DNA of 64,000 bases from Dermabacter indicis (GTDB taxonomy: Bacteria > Actinomycetota > Actinomycetes > Actinomycetales > Dermabacteraceae): the NCBI GenBank assembly GCA_001403775.1, contig CYUG01000013.1, positions 63,300 through 127,299 on the forward strand. Reading direction: 5' to 3'. The notes under the pieces were generated by a model. That model made no database searches. It was not told the DNA's origin and saw only the letters and a list, made by a program, of their open reading frames with translations. The translations under genes and the position numbers were made by a program. Shown in pieces: positions 17,169-27,214 of this stretch; positions within the stretch are counted from its first letter, which is position 1, and each line of letters starts with the position of its first letter.

Positions 17169-17212
17169 GGAATAAGCACGCCCACCCAAGAGTTGAGCTT
17201 AGTGAACTCAAG
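17169..17212 (+). promoter_or_regulatory. dnaK promoter with HAIR operator (HspR site), SigH/SigR-like
   Basis: GGAATA (17169-17174), 17 bases, then GTT (17192-17194) resembles the SigH/SigR promoter type. The GTT begins GTTGAGC-TTAGTGA-ACTCAAG (17192-17212), a 7-7-7 inverted repeat matching the HAIR consensus CTTGAGT-N7-ACTCAAG at 12 of 14 positions. HspR bound here would cover the -10 region. The rest of the 348-base ogt-dnaK gap holds a TTGACA-like box near 17229 and a ribosome site GGAAGGAG before the ATG, and nothing else I can name. Confidence 0.82.
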
Positions 17213-17345
17213 TTCAGTGACACGTCGATTGACAACCCGGCAACGAGGTGCGTTGACTAGTCGCGTTCGTGAGCAACAGACATGTTGATAGCGAGGCGGC
17301 CACCGAAAAAATCCACTCGACCGCATGCGCGGAAGGAGAACACTT

Positions 17346-19195
<1,850 letters not shown>

Positions 19196-19199
<4 letters not shown>

Positions 19200-19846
19200 G
19201 CGAGAGCGACAAACCGTTCACGTTCACCGACAAGCGCACGTCCACGAAAGGCGAGGAGCCAGACATGAACGAGCAGCACGATGGCGGCGCGCCGGAGGAA
19301 ACTCCGGCGCCCGCCACGGACACCCCCGAAAACTCCGAGGCCCCTGCGAGCGGTGAAGAGGTCGACGATCTCTCCGCCGAAGCGGGAGCCCTCTACGACG
19401 GCGCGGTCGCCGAGACCGAAGCGCTCAAGGCGAAGGTCACCGAGCTCGAAGAGCAGCTCAAGCGCGACCAGGCCGAGTACGTGAACTCGCGTAGGCGCAT
19501 TGAACAAAGCGCCGTCGTGGGCCAGCAGCAGGCCGTCGCGAAGGTTCTCACCTCGCTCTTGAGTGTGCTCGACGACATCGAGCTTGCCCGCCAGCACGGC
19601 GATATTTCCGAGGGCACGCCGTTCGCGTCGATCACGACGAAGCTCGAGGAAGCACTCAGTGCACACGGGCTCACGCGCTTCGGCGCGAAAGGCGAGGAAT
19701 TCGACCCCGAGAAGCACGAGGCGCTCATGCACTCGAGCAGCGAGGAGGCCGAAACGACCAGCCTCGACGTCATCATGCAACCCGGCTACATGATGGGTGA
19801 GCGCGTCCTGCGCCCGGCACGCGTGGGAACCGTCGGCCCGAATTAA
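19196..19846 (+). CDS. grpE: Nucleotide exchange factor GrpE
   Basis: The protein is 216 residues from the GTG overlapping the dnaK stop (GTGA). A later ATG at 19265 has a good ribosome site, but the first 20 residues include [17 protein letters not shown], which parallels the TVTDKRRIDPETGE segment of mycobacterial GrpE, so the longer form is preferred. After an acidic, disordered stretch comes the long dimerising helix ([20 protein letters not shown]), then the beta domain ending in [22 protein letters not shown]. It releases ADP from DnaK. Confidence 0.96.
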
Positions 19847-19851
19847 CGCGA

Positions 19852-19909
19852 GGCAAGCGTCGGCCCCAAAGCGTGCCCACCCGGGTGCGTGCGGAAGTCC
19901 GACGCTTCC
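19852..19909. repeat. Inverted pair of the GCAAGCGTCGG repeat between grpE and dnaJ
   Basis: GGCAAGCGTCGGCCCC runs on the plus strand and TCCGACGCTTCC follows 30 bases later, so AAGCGTCGG can pair with CCGACGCTT into a 9-bp stem with a long GC-rich loop that itself contains ACCCGGGT. It fills most of the 139-base gap before dnaJ. Functionally it could attenuate or process the operon mRNA, lowering dnaJ-hspR relative to dnaK-grpE. Confidence 0.7.
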
Positions 19910-19985
19910 CTCCACACCGCGAGGCGGCGGGAACACCAACCCGCCGCCTCGCTCCATTGATCACGACTTTTCACGAGGAGACACC

Positions 19986-20990
19986 ATGAGCCAGCAGGAA
20001 TGGCTGAGCAAGGATTTCTATAAGATCCTCGGCGTCTCCCAGGACGCCTCCGCAGCAGAAATCAAGAAGGCCTATCGCAAGAAGGCGAAGGAGCTGCATC
20101 CGGACAGGCATCCCGGGGATGCCAAGGCAGAAGAGCGCTTCAAGGAAGTAGGCGAGGCCTACTCGATCCTGAGCGACGCTGAGCAGCGCAAGCAGTATGA
20201 CGCGATTCGAGCGATGGGCGCGGGCGGCGCTCGATTCGCCTCGGGGCCCGGAGGTGCCGCGAGCGGCGGATTTGAGGACCTTTTCGGTGCCTTCACCGGT
20301 GGCGGAGGCTTCGGCGGTGGCGCGGGCGGTGTCAATATCGAGGACATCATGGGGATGTTCGGCGGTGGCAGCTTTAGCGGCGCCAGTGGCGCGGGCCGTG
20401 CAGGGTTCTCACCCAATGGCGGCTTCGGTCGCCAAGCACCTCAAAAGGGTGCGGATGTCACCGCGAGCGTGAAGCTGAGCTTCCGCGACGCAGTGCTCGG
20501 GACCGAGGTTTCGTTCAGCGCGGCCGGGCGGAATATCACGACGCGCATCCCCGCGGGCGTGCACGACGGCCAAAAGATCCGCCTCAGGGGCAAAGGGCAG
20601 GCGTCGGCAAGTGGTGGTGCTCCGGGTGACCTCATGCTGACCGCCCACGTCGCTTCCCACCCGCTTTACACCATGGATGGAGCCAACCTTCGCGTTGACA
20701 TTCCCATAACCCCCTCAGAGGCAGCATTCGGTGCGAAGGTGCGGGTGCCGCTTCTCGATGGCGGGCACGTGACCATGAAGGTTCCCGCGGGCATGCCCTC
20801 GGGGCGCACCCTTCGCGCAAAGGGGAAGGGCGTGCGCACGAAGAAGGGCGAGGGCGATCTACTCGTCACACTCACGATCGTGCTACCCGATACGCTGGAC
20901 GAAAATGCCGAAAAGGCGCTTCGCGACTTTGCCGAGGCCACGAGTGACTTCAATCCCCGGGCAGATCTTGCGGAGCTTGCCGCCAAGTAA
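19986..20990 (+). CDS. dnaJ: Co-chaperone DnaJ, zinc-finger-less type
   Basis: This 334-residue J-protein starts MSQQEWLSKDFYKILGV with GAGGAG upstream. It has the J-domain with HPD (in KELHPDRHPGD), then a long Gly/Phe-rich region (about residues 75-150) and the C-terminal peptide-binding domains (TRIPAGVHDGQKIRLRGKG, VPAGMPSGRTLRAKGKG). The CxxCxGxG zinc repeats of classical DnaJ are absent, as in CbpA and in the DnaJ encoded in actinobacterial dnaK operons. It stimulates the DnaK ATPase and delivers clients. Confidence 0.96.
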   Translation: MSQQEWLSKDFYKILGVSQDASAAEIKKAYRKKAKELHPDRHPGDAKAEERFKEVGEAYSILSDAEQRKQYDAIRAMGAGGARFASGPGGAASGGFEDLFGAFTGGGGFGGGAGGVNIEDIMGMFGGGSFSGASGAGRAGFSPNGGFGRQAPQKGADVTASVKLSFRDAVLGTEVSFSAAGRNITTRIPAGVHDGQKIRLRGKGQASASGGAPGDLMLTAHVASHPLYTMDGANLRVDIPITPSEAAFGAKVRVPLLDGGHVTMKVPAGMPSGRTLRAKGKGVRTKKGEGDLLVTLTIVLPDTLDENAEKALRDFAEATSDFNPRADLAELAAK

Positions 20991-21022
20991 CTGCAGATGG
21001 TTCGACGACGAGAGGAGGAGAC

Positions 21023-21457
21023 ATGGCGCAGTCACGATTCGATGAACACGCGGGCGTCTTCGTCATCTCGGTCGCTGCCGAACTCACGGGCATGCACCCG
21101 CAGACCCTGCGCACCTACGACCGCCTCGGGATCGTCTCGCCACAGCGAACCCGAGGGCGGGGGAGGCGCTATAGCGCGTGGAATATTGCGCAGCTTCGGC
21201 AAGTCCAGGCGCTCTCTCAGGAAGAAGGCATCAACCTCGCGGGCATCAAGCGCATCCTCGAGCTGCAAAACGAGGTCGAGAGGCTTCGCGCCGAACTCGA
21301 CGAGGTGACCGAGGAGCGCGATGAGCAGCGCCGCCGCGACAGCCGTATCTTCGCGACTTCGCAAACTGGTGAGGTCGAGGCAGTTCGCCGCGGACAAAGA
21401 CCGAGGCGTCGCCAAGCGGGAGCGCTCGTCGTGTGGAGGCCGGGTGCCCCTCGCTAG
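21023..21457 (+). CDS. hspR: Heat-shock repressor HspR (MerR family)
   Basis: The 144-residue protein follows AGGAGGAG closely. Its MerR-type helix-turn-helix is at residues 10-60 (VFVISVAAELTGMHPQTLRTYDRLGIVSP, then RGRGRRYSAWNIAQLRQVQ), followed by a coiled coil (LQNEVERLRAELDEVTEERDEQRRR) and a basic tail. HspR binds HAIR operators; two are present in this window, before dnaK and clpB. As the last gene of the operon it represses itself. Its TAG stop shares the bases CTAG with the TAG stop of the convergent glycosyltransferase gene. Confidence 0.96.
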   Translation: MAQSRFDEHAGVFVISVAAELTGMHPQTLRTYDRLGIVSPQRTRGRGRRYSAWNIAQLRQVQALSQEEGINLAGIKRILELQNEVERLRAELDEVTEERDEQRRRDSRIFATSQTGEVEAVRRGQRPRRRQAGALVVWRPGAPR

Positions 21458-22515
21458 CGCTTGAGAAGGCCTCTATAGAACTCTCGCCACTGCTGTGCGA
21501 CTGACCCCCGAGAATAGCGAACGGCACCCGCGCGTGCTGCGTCCTGCGCCTTCGCGTAGGCGTCTCGGGAGTCCTTGAGCCTCGTGAGTGCCTCGACGAA
21601 CCCGTCAATCTCGCCCCGACCCGCCCGGACCCTCGTCGCATGGTCGAAAAGCACACCCTCGTAATACACAAGATCGCGCACGACGATTGGGGTGTCGGTC
21701 GCCATGGCCTCGAGAATCGTCATCGGGAAGAGTTCTTCATAGCTCGGCAGAAAGAAGGCATCGGCGGCGTTGAAGCACTCATTCATCTCCTCGCGAGGGA
21801 CGAGCCCGATGAGCTTGACGTTCGCGGGGAGATTCTCCTTTGCTTTCTTGATTTGCTCGTAGCCGCTCGTGATGCGCCCAAACGAAAAATCGCCCGCCCA
21901 CACGAAGAGCGCCTCCGGCATGATGCGCGCAACCTCGAGCAGGTCGAAGAAACCCTTGCGGGTTTGCAGCTGCCCGGCACACATGACGACGAAGCGGTCT
22001 TCTTCCGCACCCCATAAGCGGCGGCGGCGCTCAATTTGCTCGTCGCGGTCAAGGGGATGAAATTGCTCTTCGGAGACGAAATTGGGAATGAACGTAATCG
22101 TGGAGGGATCGAAGCCGTACTGGTTCTCGAGCGCCGTGATGAACCACGGGTTGACCGTCACGAGTGCATCAGCCGCGCGGTAGAAATTCAGCATGTAGCG
22201 GTAAAACGCCCAGCGTGCAGGCTTCGGCATCGCGATCGAGTCGTCGACAGTTTCAGGGATGAAATGGACGTGGGCGAGAGTTGCCCCGTGCCGCTTCGCG
22301 AACGGCATCGCGGCCCGATACTCGGGGTTGATCGAATGGAAGTGGTTGATGTCGCCGAAATTGCCGAGTCGCGCGCGAGGAAGAACATCGAACTCATTGC
22401 CGAGCTCGGCGCTTATGAGAGCCACTTGCTCGAGATAGGCGCTTCCCACGCCCTGGCCCGCGACGGAATCAGCTTTGGAGAACGCATGAATGCTGGGTTT
22501 GGTGATAGTAGACAT
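21454..22515 (-). CDS. GT4-family glycosyltransferase
   Basis: The 353-residue protein has the GT-B fold of family 4: an N-terminal acceptor domain, then a donor domain with VVMCAGQLQTRKGFFDLLEVA, VKLIGLVPREEMNECFNAADAFFLPSYEELFPMTILEAMATDTPIVVRDL (the EX7E-type motif) and a C-terminal return helix. It resembles diacylglycerol glucosyltransferases and poly-glycolipid enzymes. It starts 7 bases after the stop of the VTT-domain gene and forms an operon with it and a second GT4 enzyme. Glycolipid or lipoteichoic acid anchor synthesis is the likely setting, by inference from similar two-enzyme clusters. Confidence 0.85.
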   Translation of the reverse strand: MSTITKPSIHAFSKADSVAGQGVGSAYLEQVALISAELGNEFDVLPRARLGNFGDINHFHSINPEYRAAMPFAKRHGATLAHVHFIPETVDDSIAMPKPARWAFYRYMLNFYRAADALVTVNPWFITALENQYGFDPSTITFIPNFVSEEQFHPLDRDEQIERRRRLWGAEEDRFVVMCAGQLQTRKGFFDLLEVARIMPEALFVWAGDFSFGRITSGYEQIKKAKENLPANVKLIGLVPREEMNECFNAADAFFLPSYEELFPMTILEAMATDTPIVVRDLVYYEGVLFDHATRVRAGRGEIDGFVEALTRLKDSRDAYAKAQDAARAGAVRYSRGSVAQQWREFYRGLLKR

Positions 22516-22521
22516 GCGCGT

Positions 22522-23307
22522 TTACCAGGGAAGGAATCGCGTGACGAGGGCGCTAATGCCGAGACCGTACGCGACAAGGGTGGGAATCTTCCCGAGCAGA
22601 ATGATCCACGTGTACGTCGAGAACTTCATTTTTGTGGTTCCGGCGAGGTAGCACAGGAGGTCGTCCGGGGCGATGGGAAGGACGATCGCGGCAGCGAAGG
22701 CCGTGGTGAAACCCGGCTTGCGCGTCCACCCGAGGTACTTTTCGATTGTTTTCTCGCTGAACATCGCTTCGATCAAGGCCATTCCCACCTGGCGCGCGAC
22801 GATGAAGTTTGTGAGCGATCCCGCGCACACCGCGATCCAGTTGTAGATCGTGCCCTCGATGGGGCCGAACAGCACGGGGGCGGCGATCACGAGGAGCCCA
22901 GCGGGGATGATGGGGAACATAACCGAGGCGAAGCTCGCTGCCATGAAGCCGATCGGCCCCCAAATACCGAGCGAATCGATGTAGGCCTGAAGAGACTCGA
23001 GGGACTCGAGCGTGCCGGTATGAATGCCCCACGCGACGAGCGCGATCGAAAACGCAAGGCCCACGAATGGCATGACCTTGACTGCGATCTGGATGGCTTT
23101 CTTATGGGCGGTCACGCGCTCAGCGGCGTGCTCACCAAAGCGCGACTGGTGGCGCTCCTCGGCACTCATGCCGTCACGCGGTTCGATCGCGGGAGCGATA
23201 TTGGTGCGTGAACGCTCGGTAGGAGTAAAGGGGATTTTCTCGGCCCCTGGGAACGCTGGTGAAGGGCTTGCGGTCGGTGCGGTCGTGGTGTCCTCGTGTG
23301 CGCTCAT
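22522..23307 (-). CDS. VTT/DedA-type membrane protein (TVP38/TMEM64-like)
   Basis: The 261-residue protein starts at an ATG overlapping the upstream glycosyltransferase stop (ATGA). After about 75 hydrophilic residues there are five or six helices with the PF09335 hallmarks: FASVMFPIIPAGLLVIAAPVLFGPIEGTIYNWIAVCAGS (re-entrant Gly-rich loop), a conserved F/Y-x-x-R in NFIVARQVG, and LPIAPDDLLCYLAGTTKMKF. Relatives act as lipid scramblases or undecaprenyl-phosphate flippases. Lying between two lipid-type glycosyltransferase genes, it could translocate a glycolipid or its carrier; that link is inference. Confidence 0.85.
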   Translation of the reverse strand: MSAHEDTTTAPTASPSPAFPGAEKIPFTPTERSRTNIAPAIEPRDGMSAEERHQSRFGEHAAERVTAHKKAIQIAVKVMPFVGLAFSIALVAWGIHTGTLESLESLQAYIDSLGIWGPIGFMAASFASVMFPIIPAGLLVIAAPVLFGPIEGTIYNWIAVCAGSLTNFIVARQVGMALIEAMFSEKTIEKYLGWTRKPGFTTAFAAAIVLPIAPDDLLCYLAGTTKMKFSTYTWIILLGKIPTLVAYGLGISALVTRFLPW

Positions 23308-24605
23308 GCGGCCAGGCGCTCTTCTCCGTTGGTGGTGGTGGGGCGAGGCGTCTTTGCAGCGCTCTCGCGGTGGGTGGAAATCTCGAGACTCAGCGGGGTG
23401 TGGTGGCACCCGGTTCCGACGCTTGCGAGCACCTTCTCGTAGACCCCTTTTGCGGATCGACCGAAAGCTTCGGCCGAAAATACCGAAGCGGCGCGTTCAG
23501 CAGCGCAGGCCGCCATGCGTGCGCGCAGGGCGTCATCTTCGAGGATGTCGGCGAGGCGCGCGGCAAACTGGGCTGAGTTTGCGTAGGTGTACCCGGTCTT
23601 GCCTTCGAGGATCACACCGTCGAGAGAGTCATCCTTGCGGCACAGGAGGGGGAGCCCACATGCCATGGCCTCGATGAATGTGAGGCCCTGGGTTTCGCTG
23701 AGCGATGCGGAGACGAAAAGATCCGCCATGCGGTAGTAGTCGGCAACCTCCTCGGGAGGGCGGAATCCGGCAAAGCGCACCATGTCGCGGATCCCGAGGT
23801 GATCCACGAGCTCCTCGAGTTCGTCGCGCGAAGGGCCATCGCCCACGAGTACGAACACGGTGTTCGCGGGGCGCGCCTTCGCGAAGTGGCGCAGCGCGTC
23901 GTCGACACTCTTTTCCTTCGCGAGGCGGCACACCGATACGAGGACCTTTGTGCCCTCGGCGATGCCGAGCTCGCGGCGGATCTCGCGGCTGCGCTCAAGG
24001 TCTTCGCTCGTGTGCGCGGCGCGGAAGCGTGAAAGGTCAAGCCCTGTGGGAATGACGGCGATGGGCTGCGTGACCCCGTAGCCGCGAAGAAGCTTTTCGA
24101 CCTTCGCGGTGGGAGTGATAACGGCGCTCACCTGCCCGCAGAATTTCTTCGAGAACGCCGTGATCATTTTCTTGCCCATCGTTTTCGTGGGCGCGTAGTA
24201 GTGGGTGTAGTCCTCGTAAATCGTGTGGTACGTGTGCACGATCGGAATGTTCAGCGCCTTCGCGATCGTGCGGGCCCACAGGAACGTGGAAAACTCGCAC
24301 TGCGAGTGAATGACATCCGGGTGCCATTTCTCGATCTCGTGGCGGATTTTCCGGTTCGGGAGCACCGAGATGCGCGCATGATCGTAAAACATCGAAGCGT
24401 TGAGCGAGGCAAGGCGATACACACCATCGCGTGAGGATGACCTGAGGGACTCGGCGAGGGTCAACACGCGCACGTCACACCCGAGCATCTCGAGTTGCAT
24501 CTTAAGCGTGAGAACGCTGGCGACGACCCCGTTGACAACCGGCTCGTACCAGTCGGTTGTAATAAGGACCTTGAGAGGCTCTCGATCACTGCTGTGCATC
24601 ATCAT
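23304..24605 (-). CDS. GT4-family glycosyltransferase, diacylglycerol glucosyltransferase-like
   Basis: The protein is about 433 residues; the start lies in three consecutive ATGs (24597-24605) downstream of GGAG, the last having the best spacing. It opens LKVLITTDWYEPVVNGVVASVLTL, a Gly-poor loop common in MgdA/UgtP-like and PimB-like enzymes, and has HTYHTIYEDYTHYY, VLVSVCRLAKEKSVDDALR, FVLVGDGPSRDELEELV and SETQGLTFIEAMACGLPLL (EX7E motif). The DYTHYY motif is typical of 1,2-diacylglycerol 3-glucosyltransferases. First gene of a three-gene operon (GT, VTT, GT). The C-terminal tail includes ASVGTG encoded by a repeat copy. Confidence 0.87.
   Translation of the reverse strand: MMMHSSDREPLKVLITTDWYEPVVNGVVASVLTLKMQLEMLGCDVRVLTLAESLRSSSRDGVYRLASLNASMFYDHARISVLPNRKIRHEIEKWHPDVIHSQCEFSTFLWARTIAKALNIPIVHTYHTIYEDYTHYYAPTKTMGKKMITAFSKKFCGQVSAVITPTAKVEKLLRGYGVTQPIAVIPTGLDLSRFRAAHTSEDLERSREIRRELGIAEGTKVLVSVCRLAKEKSVDDALRHFAKARPANTVFVLVGDGPSRDELEELVDHLGIRDMVRFAGFRPPEEVADYYRMADLFVSASLSETQGLTFIEAMACGLPLLCRKDDSLDGVILEGKTGYTYANSAQFAARLADILEDDALRARMAACAAERAASVFSAEAFGRSAKGVYEKVLASVGTGCHHTPLSLEISTHRESAAKTPRPTTTNGEERLAA
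23417..23428 (-). repeat. Exact GCAAGCGTCGGA copy
   Basis: Inside the non-conserved C-terminal tail of the first glycosyltransferase. GGTG and CACC flank it (GGTGCTC before, GGGTGCCACC after). Confidence 0.8.
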
Positions 24606-24812
24606 GTCTCCATCGTGAGTCGCGGAGGCCTGTGGACACATCGGCCTTGAGGATCGACTCGATCATCCTCGAGACTGAGAAACCATACCCGCGGGGCTGA
24701 AGCCTCGCTCTGAGCGATGCTCGAAACCCGCAGGGTGCGGATGCGCGGCCACAACACTTCGCATTTCGAGACTATGCGCTGCGTGGGGGAGTGCGGCGAG
24801 CGCCACCCCGGA

Positions 24813-24837
24813 GTTTTCCCGGAAAACCCCTCGGGGT
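24813..24837. promoter_or_regulatory. Overlapping inverted repeats in a divergent promoter region
   Basis: GTTTTCC-C-GGAAAAC is a perfect 7-1-7 inverted repeat, immediately followed by ACCCC-TC-GGGGT. They lie in the 317-base gap between the glycosyltransferase operon and the ATP-grasp gene and look like a repressor site. Apart from these and the -10 box at 24910, the gap shows no further gene or RNA. Confidence 0.45.
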
Positions 24838-24909
24838 AGTTCGGTAGGAGAGTGATGCACTTGCGCGATGTCACGTCCGGGAGTGTGCGCCCTAAGCGCG
24901 GTGGGTCGA

Positions 24910-24915
24910 TATAGT
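24910..24915 (+). promoter_or_regulatory. -10 element of a leaderless gene
   Basis: TATAGT ends 7 bases before the ATG of the ATP-grasp gene and no ribosome site is present. Transcription should start at or beside the start codon. The -35 region is not recognisable. Confidence 0.5.
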
Positions 24916-24922
24916 CTCGGCT

Positions 24923-26236
24923 ATGGATCACATGCAGACTTCGTCGAGTACCGCAGCTTCGCTTGATATTCAACCGATCATCGTGGGAGGCGACATCGGT
25001 GCGTACTCGCTCGCACGCGCCTTTCACGAGGCATACGGAGTCAAGTCGACCGTCGTGAGCGCGAAACTTGGTTGGCAGATTTCGCGGAGTGCGATTATTG
25101 ATAACGTCCTGTGCGCAGACCCGATGGATCCTGAGGCGCTTTCAGCGACTCTCGAAAACATCGGAGAGAAGCTCGCGATCGAACAGCCTGACCCCAGGGT
25201 GATCCTACTCGGGTCCGCCGATGCCACGGTCAAATCCATCATCCGTGTCCGCGATGAGCGTGGAACAATGGATCCCACGTGGATCGTGCCGTACGTGGGC
25301 CTCGAGGCCTTCGAGGCCGGAACCGAGAAGAACAACTTCACGCGTTTGTGCGAAAAGCTCGGTGTCGACCACCCTGAAACGGTGATCGTCGACCTCGCAG
25401 CGGGGATGCCTGAATCATTCGACCTCCCCTTTGACTACCCTGTAATTGCGAAACCGGCCGACGTTTCGGCATGGAAGCGAACGAGCTTTGTCGGGAAATC
25501 CAAGGTCCACACTGTAGCGAACGAGCAGAATCTGCGTGCACTTTTTGCGAAGATCTATGGGGCCGGCTATCGTAAATCGATCATCGTCCAGGACCTCATT
25601 CCCGGGGACGATCAAAACATGCGCATCCTCACCGCCTATTGCGACCGTGACTCCCGTATTCGGTTTGCCTCGTGGGGGCGGACGCTGCTCGAGGAACACA
25701 CTCCAGGAGCCATTGGTAATCCCGCAGCGATCGTCTCGGGCGTCAATCGCGAAGCCGTGGCGCAGGCCCAAAAAATTGTGACTGAACTCGGTTGGACCGG
25801 CTATGCGAACTTCGACCTCAAGTACGATCCGCGAACGGGTCGAACCGTGTTCTTTGAGCTTAATCCCCGACTTGGCCGCTCCAACTACTACATCACCGCA
25901 GCTGGCCACAATCCTGTCACCTACTACGTCAACGAGCACGTCCTCGATGCCCTCGGGGAGCCGGGGGAGATTGTTCAGGACCAGCCCGAAACGCTTTACA
26001 CCGTGGTGCCGGTAGCCCTCGTCAAGCACTACACCCGCGACCCCGAATCGCGCGCGATCCTCGAGCGTGTACTCAAGGCGAAACGCGTCGAGAATCCGCT
26101 CAATTATCGCGGCGTCGAAAAAGACCCGAAACGCTGGTTCTACTACTATGCGGCGCTCTTAAACTACGTGAAAAAATTCCGCACGCACTACAAGCCCGAT
26201 ACGGCGGACGTGCAGGTCTTTGGGGAGAAGCGATGA
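24923..26236 (+). CDS. ATP-grasp carboxylate-amine ligase, D-aspartate ligase-like
   Basis: The 437-residue ATP-grasp protein has the expected core: DYPVIAKPADVSAWKR (ATP-binding Lys), SIIVQDLIPGDDQNMRILTAYCD and the metal-binding YANFDLKYDPRTGRTVFFELNPRLGRSNYY. Length and layout match D-aspartate ligase (Asl of Enterococcus faecium, about 430 residues), which adds beta-carboxyl-linked D-Asp to the side chain of the peptidoglycan stem. The next gene overlaps by four bases and encodes an Asp/Glu racemase that could make D-Asp, which strengthens the assignment. Some Micrococcales have D-Asp in their interpeptide bridges. Other amide- or ester-forming roles remain possible. Confidence 0.75.
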   Translation: MDHMQTSSSTAASLDIQPIIVGGDIGAYSLARAFHEAYGVKSTVVSAKLGWQISRSAIIDNVLCADPMDPEALSATLENIGEKLAIEQPDPRVILLGSADATVKSIIRVRDERGTMDPTWIVPYVGLEAFEAGTEKNNFTRLCEKLGVDHPETVIVDLAAGMPESFDLPFDYPVIAKPADVSAWKRTSFVGKSKVHTVANEQNLRALFAKIYGAGYRKSIIVQDLIPGDDQNMRILTAYCDRDSRIRFASWGRTLLEEHTPGAIGNPAAIVSGVNREAVAQAQKIVTELGWTGYANFDLKYDPRTGRTVFFELNPRLGRSNYYITAAGHNPVTYYVNEHVLDALGEPGEIVQDQPETLYTVVPVALVKHYTRDPESRAILERVLKAKRVENPLNYRGVEKDPKRWFYYYAALLNYVKKFRTHYKPDTADVQVFGEKR

Positions 26237-26982
26237 CCCTCTGGCAGTCCCCTTTCGTAGGGGTACTCGGAGGGGTGGGACCCGGAGCGACCGCCGTGTT
26301 CATGGACATCCTTGTGCGAGCGACCGCTGCTCGAACGGATCAGGACCACATTGATTGCATCGTAATGCAGCACGCGAGCACCCCCGACCGTACGCGCCAT
26401 ATCCTCGACCCTGAGCATGCGGAGGATCCGGGTCCTGTGCTTGCCCGCGATGCGGCGTTTTTGGAGAATGCGGGAGCGTCGTTCCTCGTGCTGCCCTGCA
26501 ACACCGCCCATTACTACGCCGAAGCGATCGATTCCAGGGTGGGGGTGGACCTGTTGTCCATCGTTGAGGTCACCGTGCGAGCCGCCGCTAAACGTCTTCG
26601 TGAGCGCCGAGCAGAGGATTCGCCGGTTGCGATCTTTGCGACTGAAGGCAATATTCACGCAAACGTTTACCAGGACGCGCTAGCGCGCGCGGGCCTCACG
26701 TCGTTGGTTCCCGACCGGGATGTTCAAGAGGTCGTGAACTCTCTCATCTACGACCAAGTCAAGGCTGGCCGCCCCGTTGACCTCCCTGCTCTTTCGGGGA
26801 TTATTGACGCAATGGAGGCGGCTGGCGCGGGTGCCGTGATCTTTGGATGCACCGAATTGAGTTTGATCTTTGACAAGAAATCGATGTCAGGCGACAGGCG
26901 CATTGTTGACTCGCTGCGTGAGCTCGCGAAGGCGACGGTCAAGAAGGCAGGCAAGCGGCTCACTCCCGCCTTCGCTCATTAG
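26233..26982 (+). CDS. racD: Aspartate/glutamate racemase family protein
   Basis: This 249-residue, cofactor-independent racemase has the two catalytic cysteines in their conserved settings, LVLPCNTAHYY and GAVIFGCTELSLIF, plus the N-terminal GVLGGVGPGATAVFMD loop. It fits aspartate racemase better than MurI because of the GGVGPxAT start and HxxTP-like segment (QHASTPDRTRHIL). The ATGA overlap with the ATP-grasp gene implies a two-gene operon that would make D-Asp and ligate it into peptidoglycan precursors. A T-rich tract follows the stop. Confidence 0.85.
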   Translation: MTLWQSPFVGVLGGVGPGATAVFMDILVRATAARTDQDHIDCIVMQHASTPDRTRHILDPEHAEDPGPVLARDAAFLENAGASFLVLPCNTAHYYAEAIDSRVGVDLLSIVEVTVRAAAKRLRERRAEDSPVAIFATEGNIHANVYQDALARAGLTSLVPDRDVQEVVNSLIYDQVKAGRPVDLPALSGIIDAMEAAGAGAVIFGCTELSLIFDKKSMSGDRRIVDSLRELAKATVKKAGKRLTPAFAH

Positions 26983-27035
26983 AGTTTTTTTCTTTTTCCT
27001 GTGACATTCTCAGAGTACGGGTGCATACTGATAGC

Positions 27036-27072
27036 GCAACAGAGTTGCCTAGACTGCAACCGTAAGGGTTGT
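27036..27072. promoter_or_regulatory. Alternating GCAAC/GTTGC inverted repeats upstream of creatinase
   Basis: GCAAC-AGA-GTTGC is followed by CTAGACT, then GCAAC, CGTAAGG and GTTG, so the same half-site appears four times in alternating orientation within 37 bases. This is a plausible cooperative operator for the creatinine operon; the IclR-family gene downstream is the obvious candidate regulator. Confidence 0.5.
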
Positions 27073-27158
27073 GGAGCCGGAACTCTCGCGCTGCGGCCGG
27101 GGAGTCCGGCTGCACCGATCGCGGGATGCTCAACGCAGCGCATCCGCGCGATCGCCCA

Positions 27159-27174
27159 TACGCAGTGCTGCGTA
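27159..27174. promoter_or_regulatory. Second inverted repeat upstream of creatinase
   Basis: TACGCAG-TG-CTGCGTA has perfect 7-base arms and sits 41 bases before the creatinase ATG. The size fits an IclR-type operator (about 15 bases), overlapping the likely transcript start. Confidence 0.45.
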
Positions 27175-27214
27175 CCGATCCGCGACTATGTCGCGTGAAT
27201 TAAAGGAGAATTCC

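Noticed and set aside
26983-27003. T-rich tract after the racemase gene as an intrinsic terminator
   Set aside because: The T-run is striking, but no convincing GC stem precedes it; only a weak GCGG/CCGC pairing inside the coding end.
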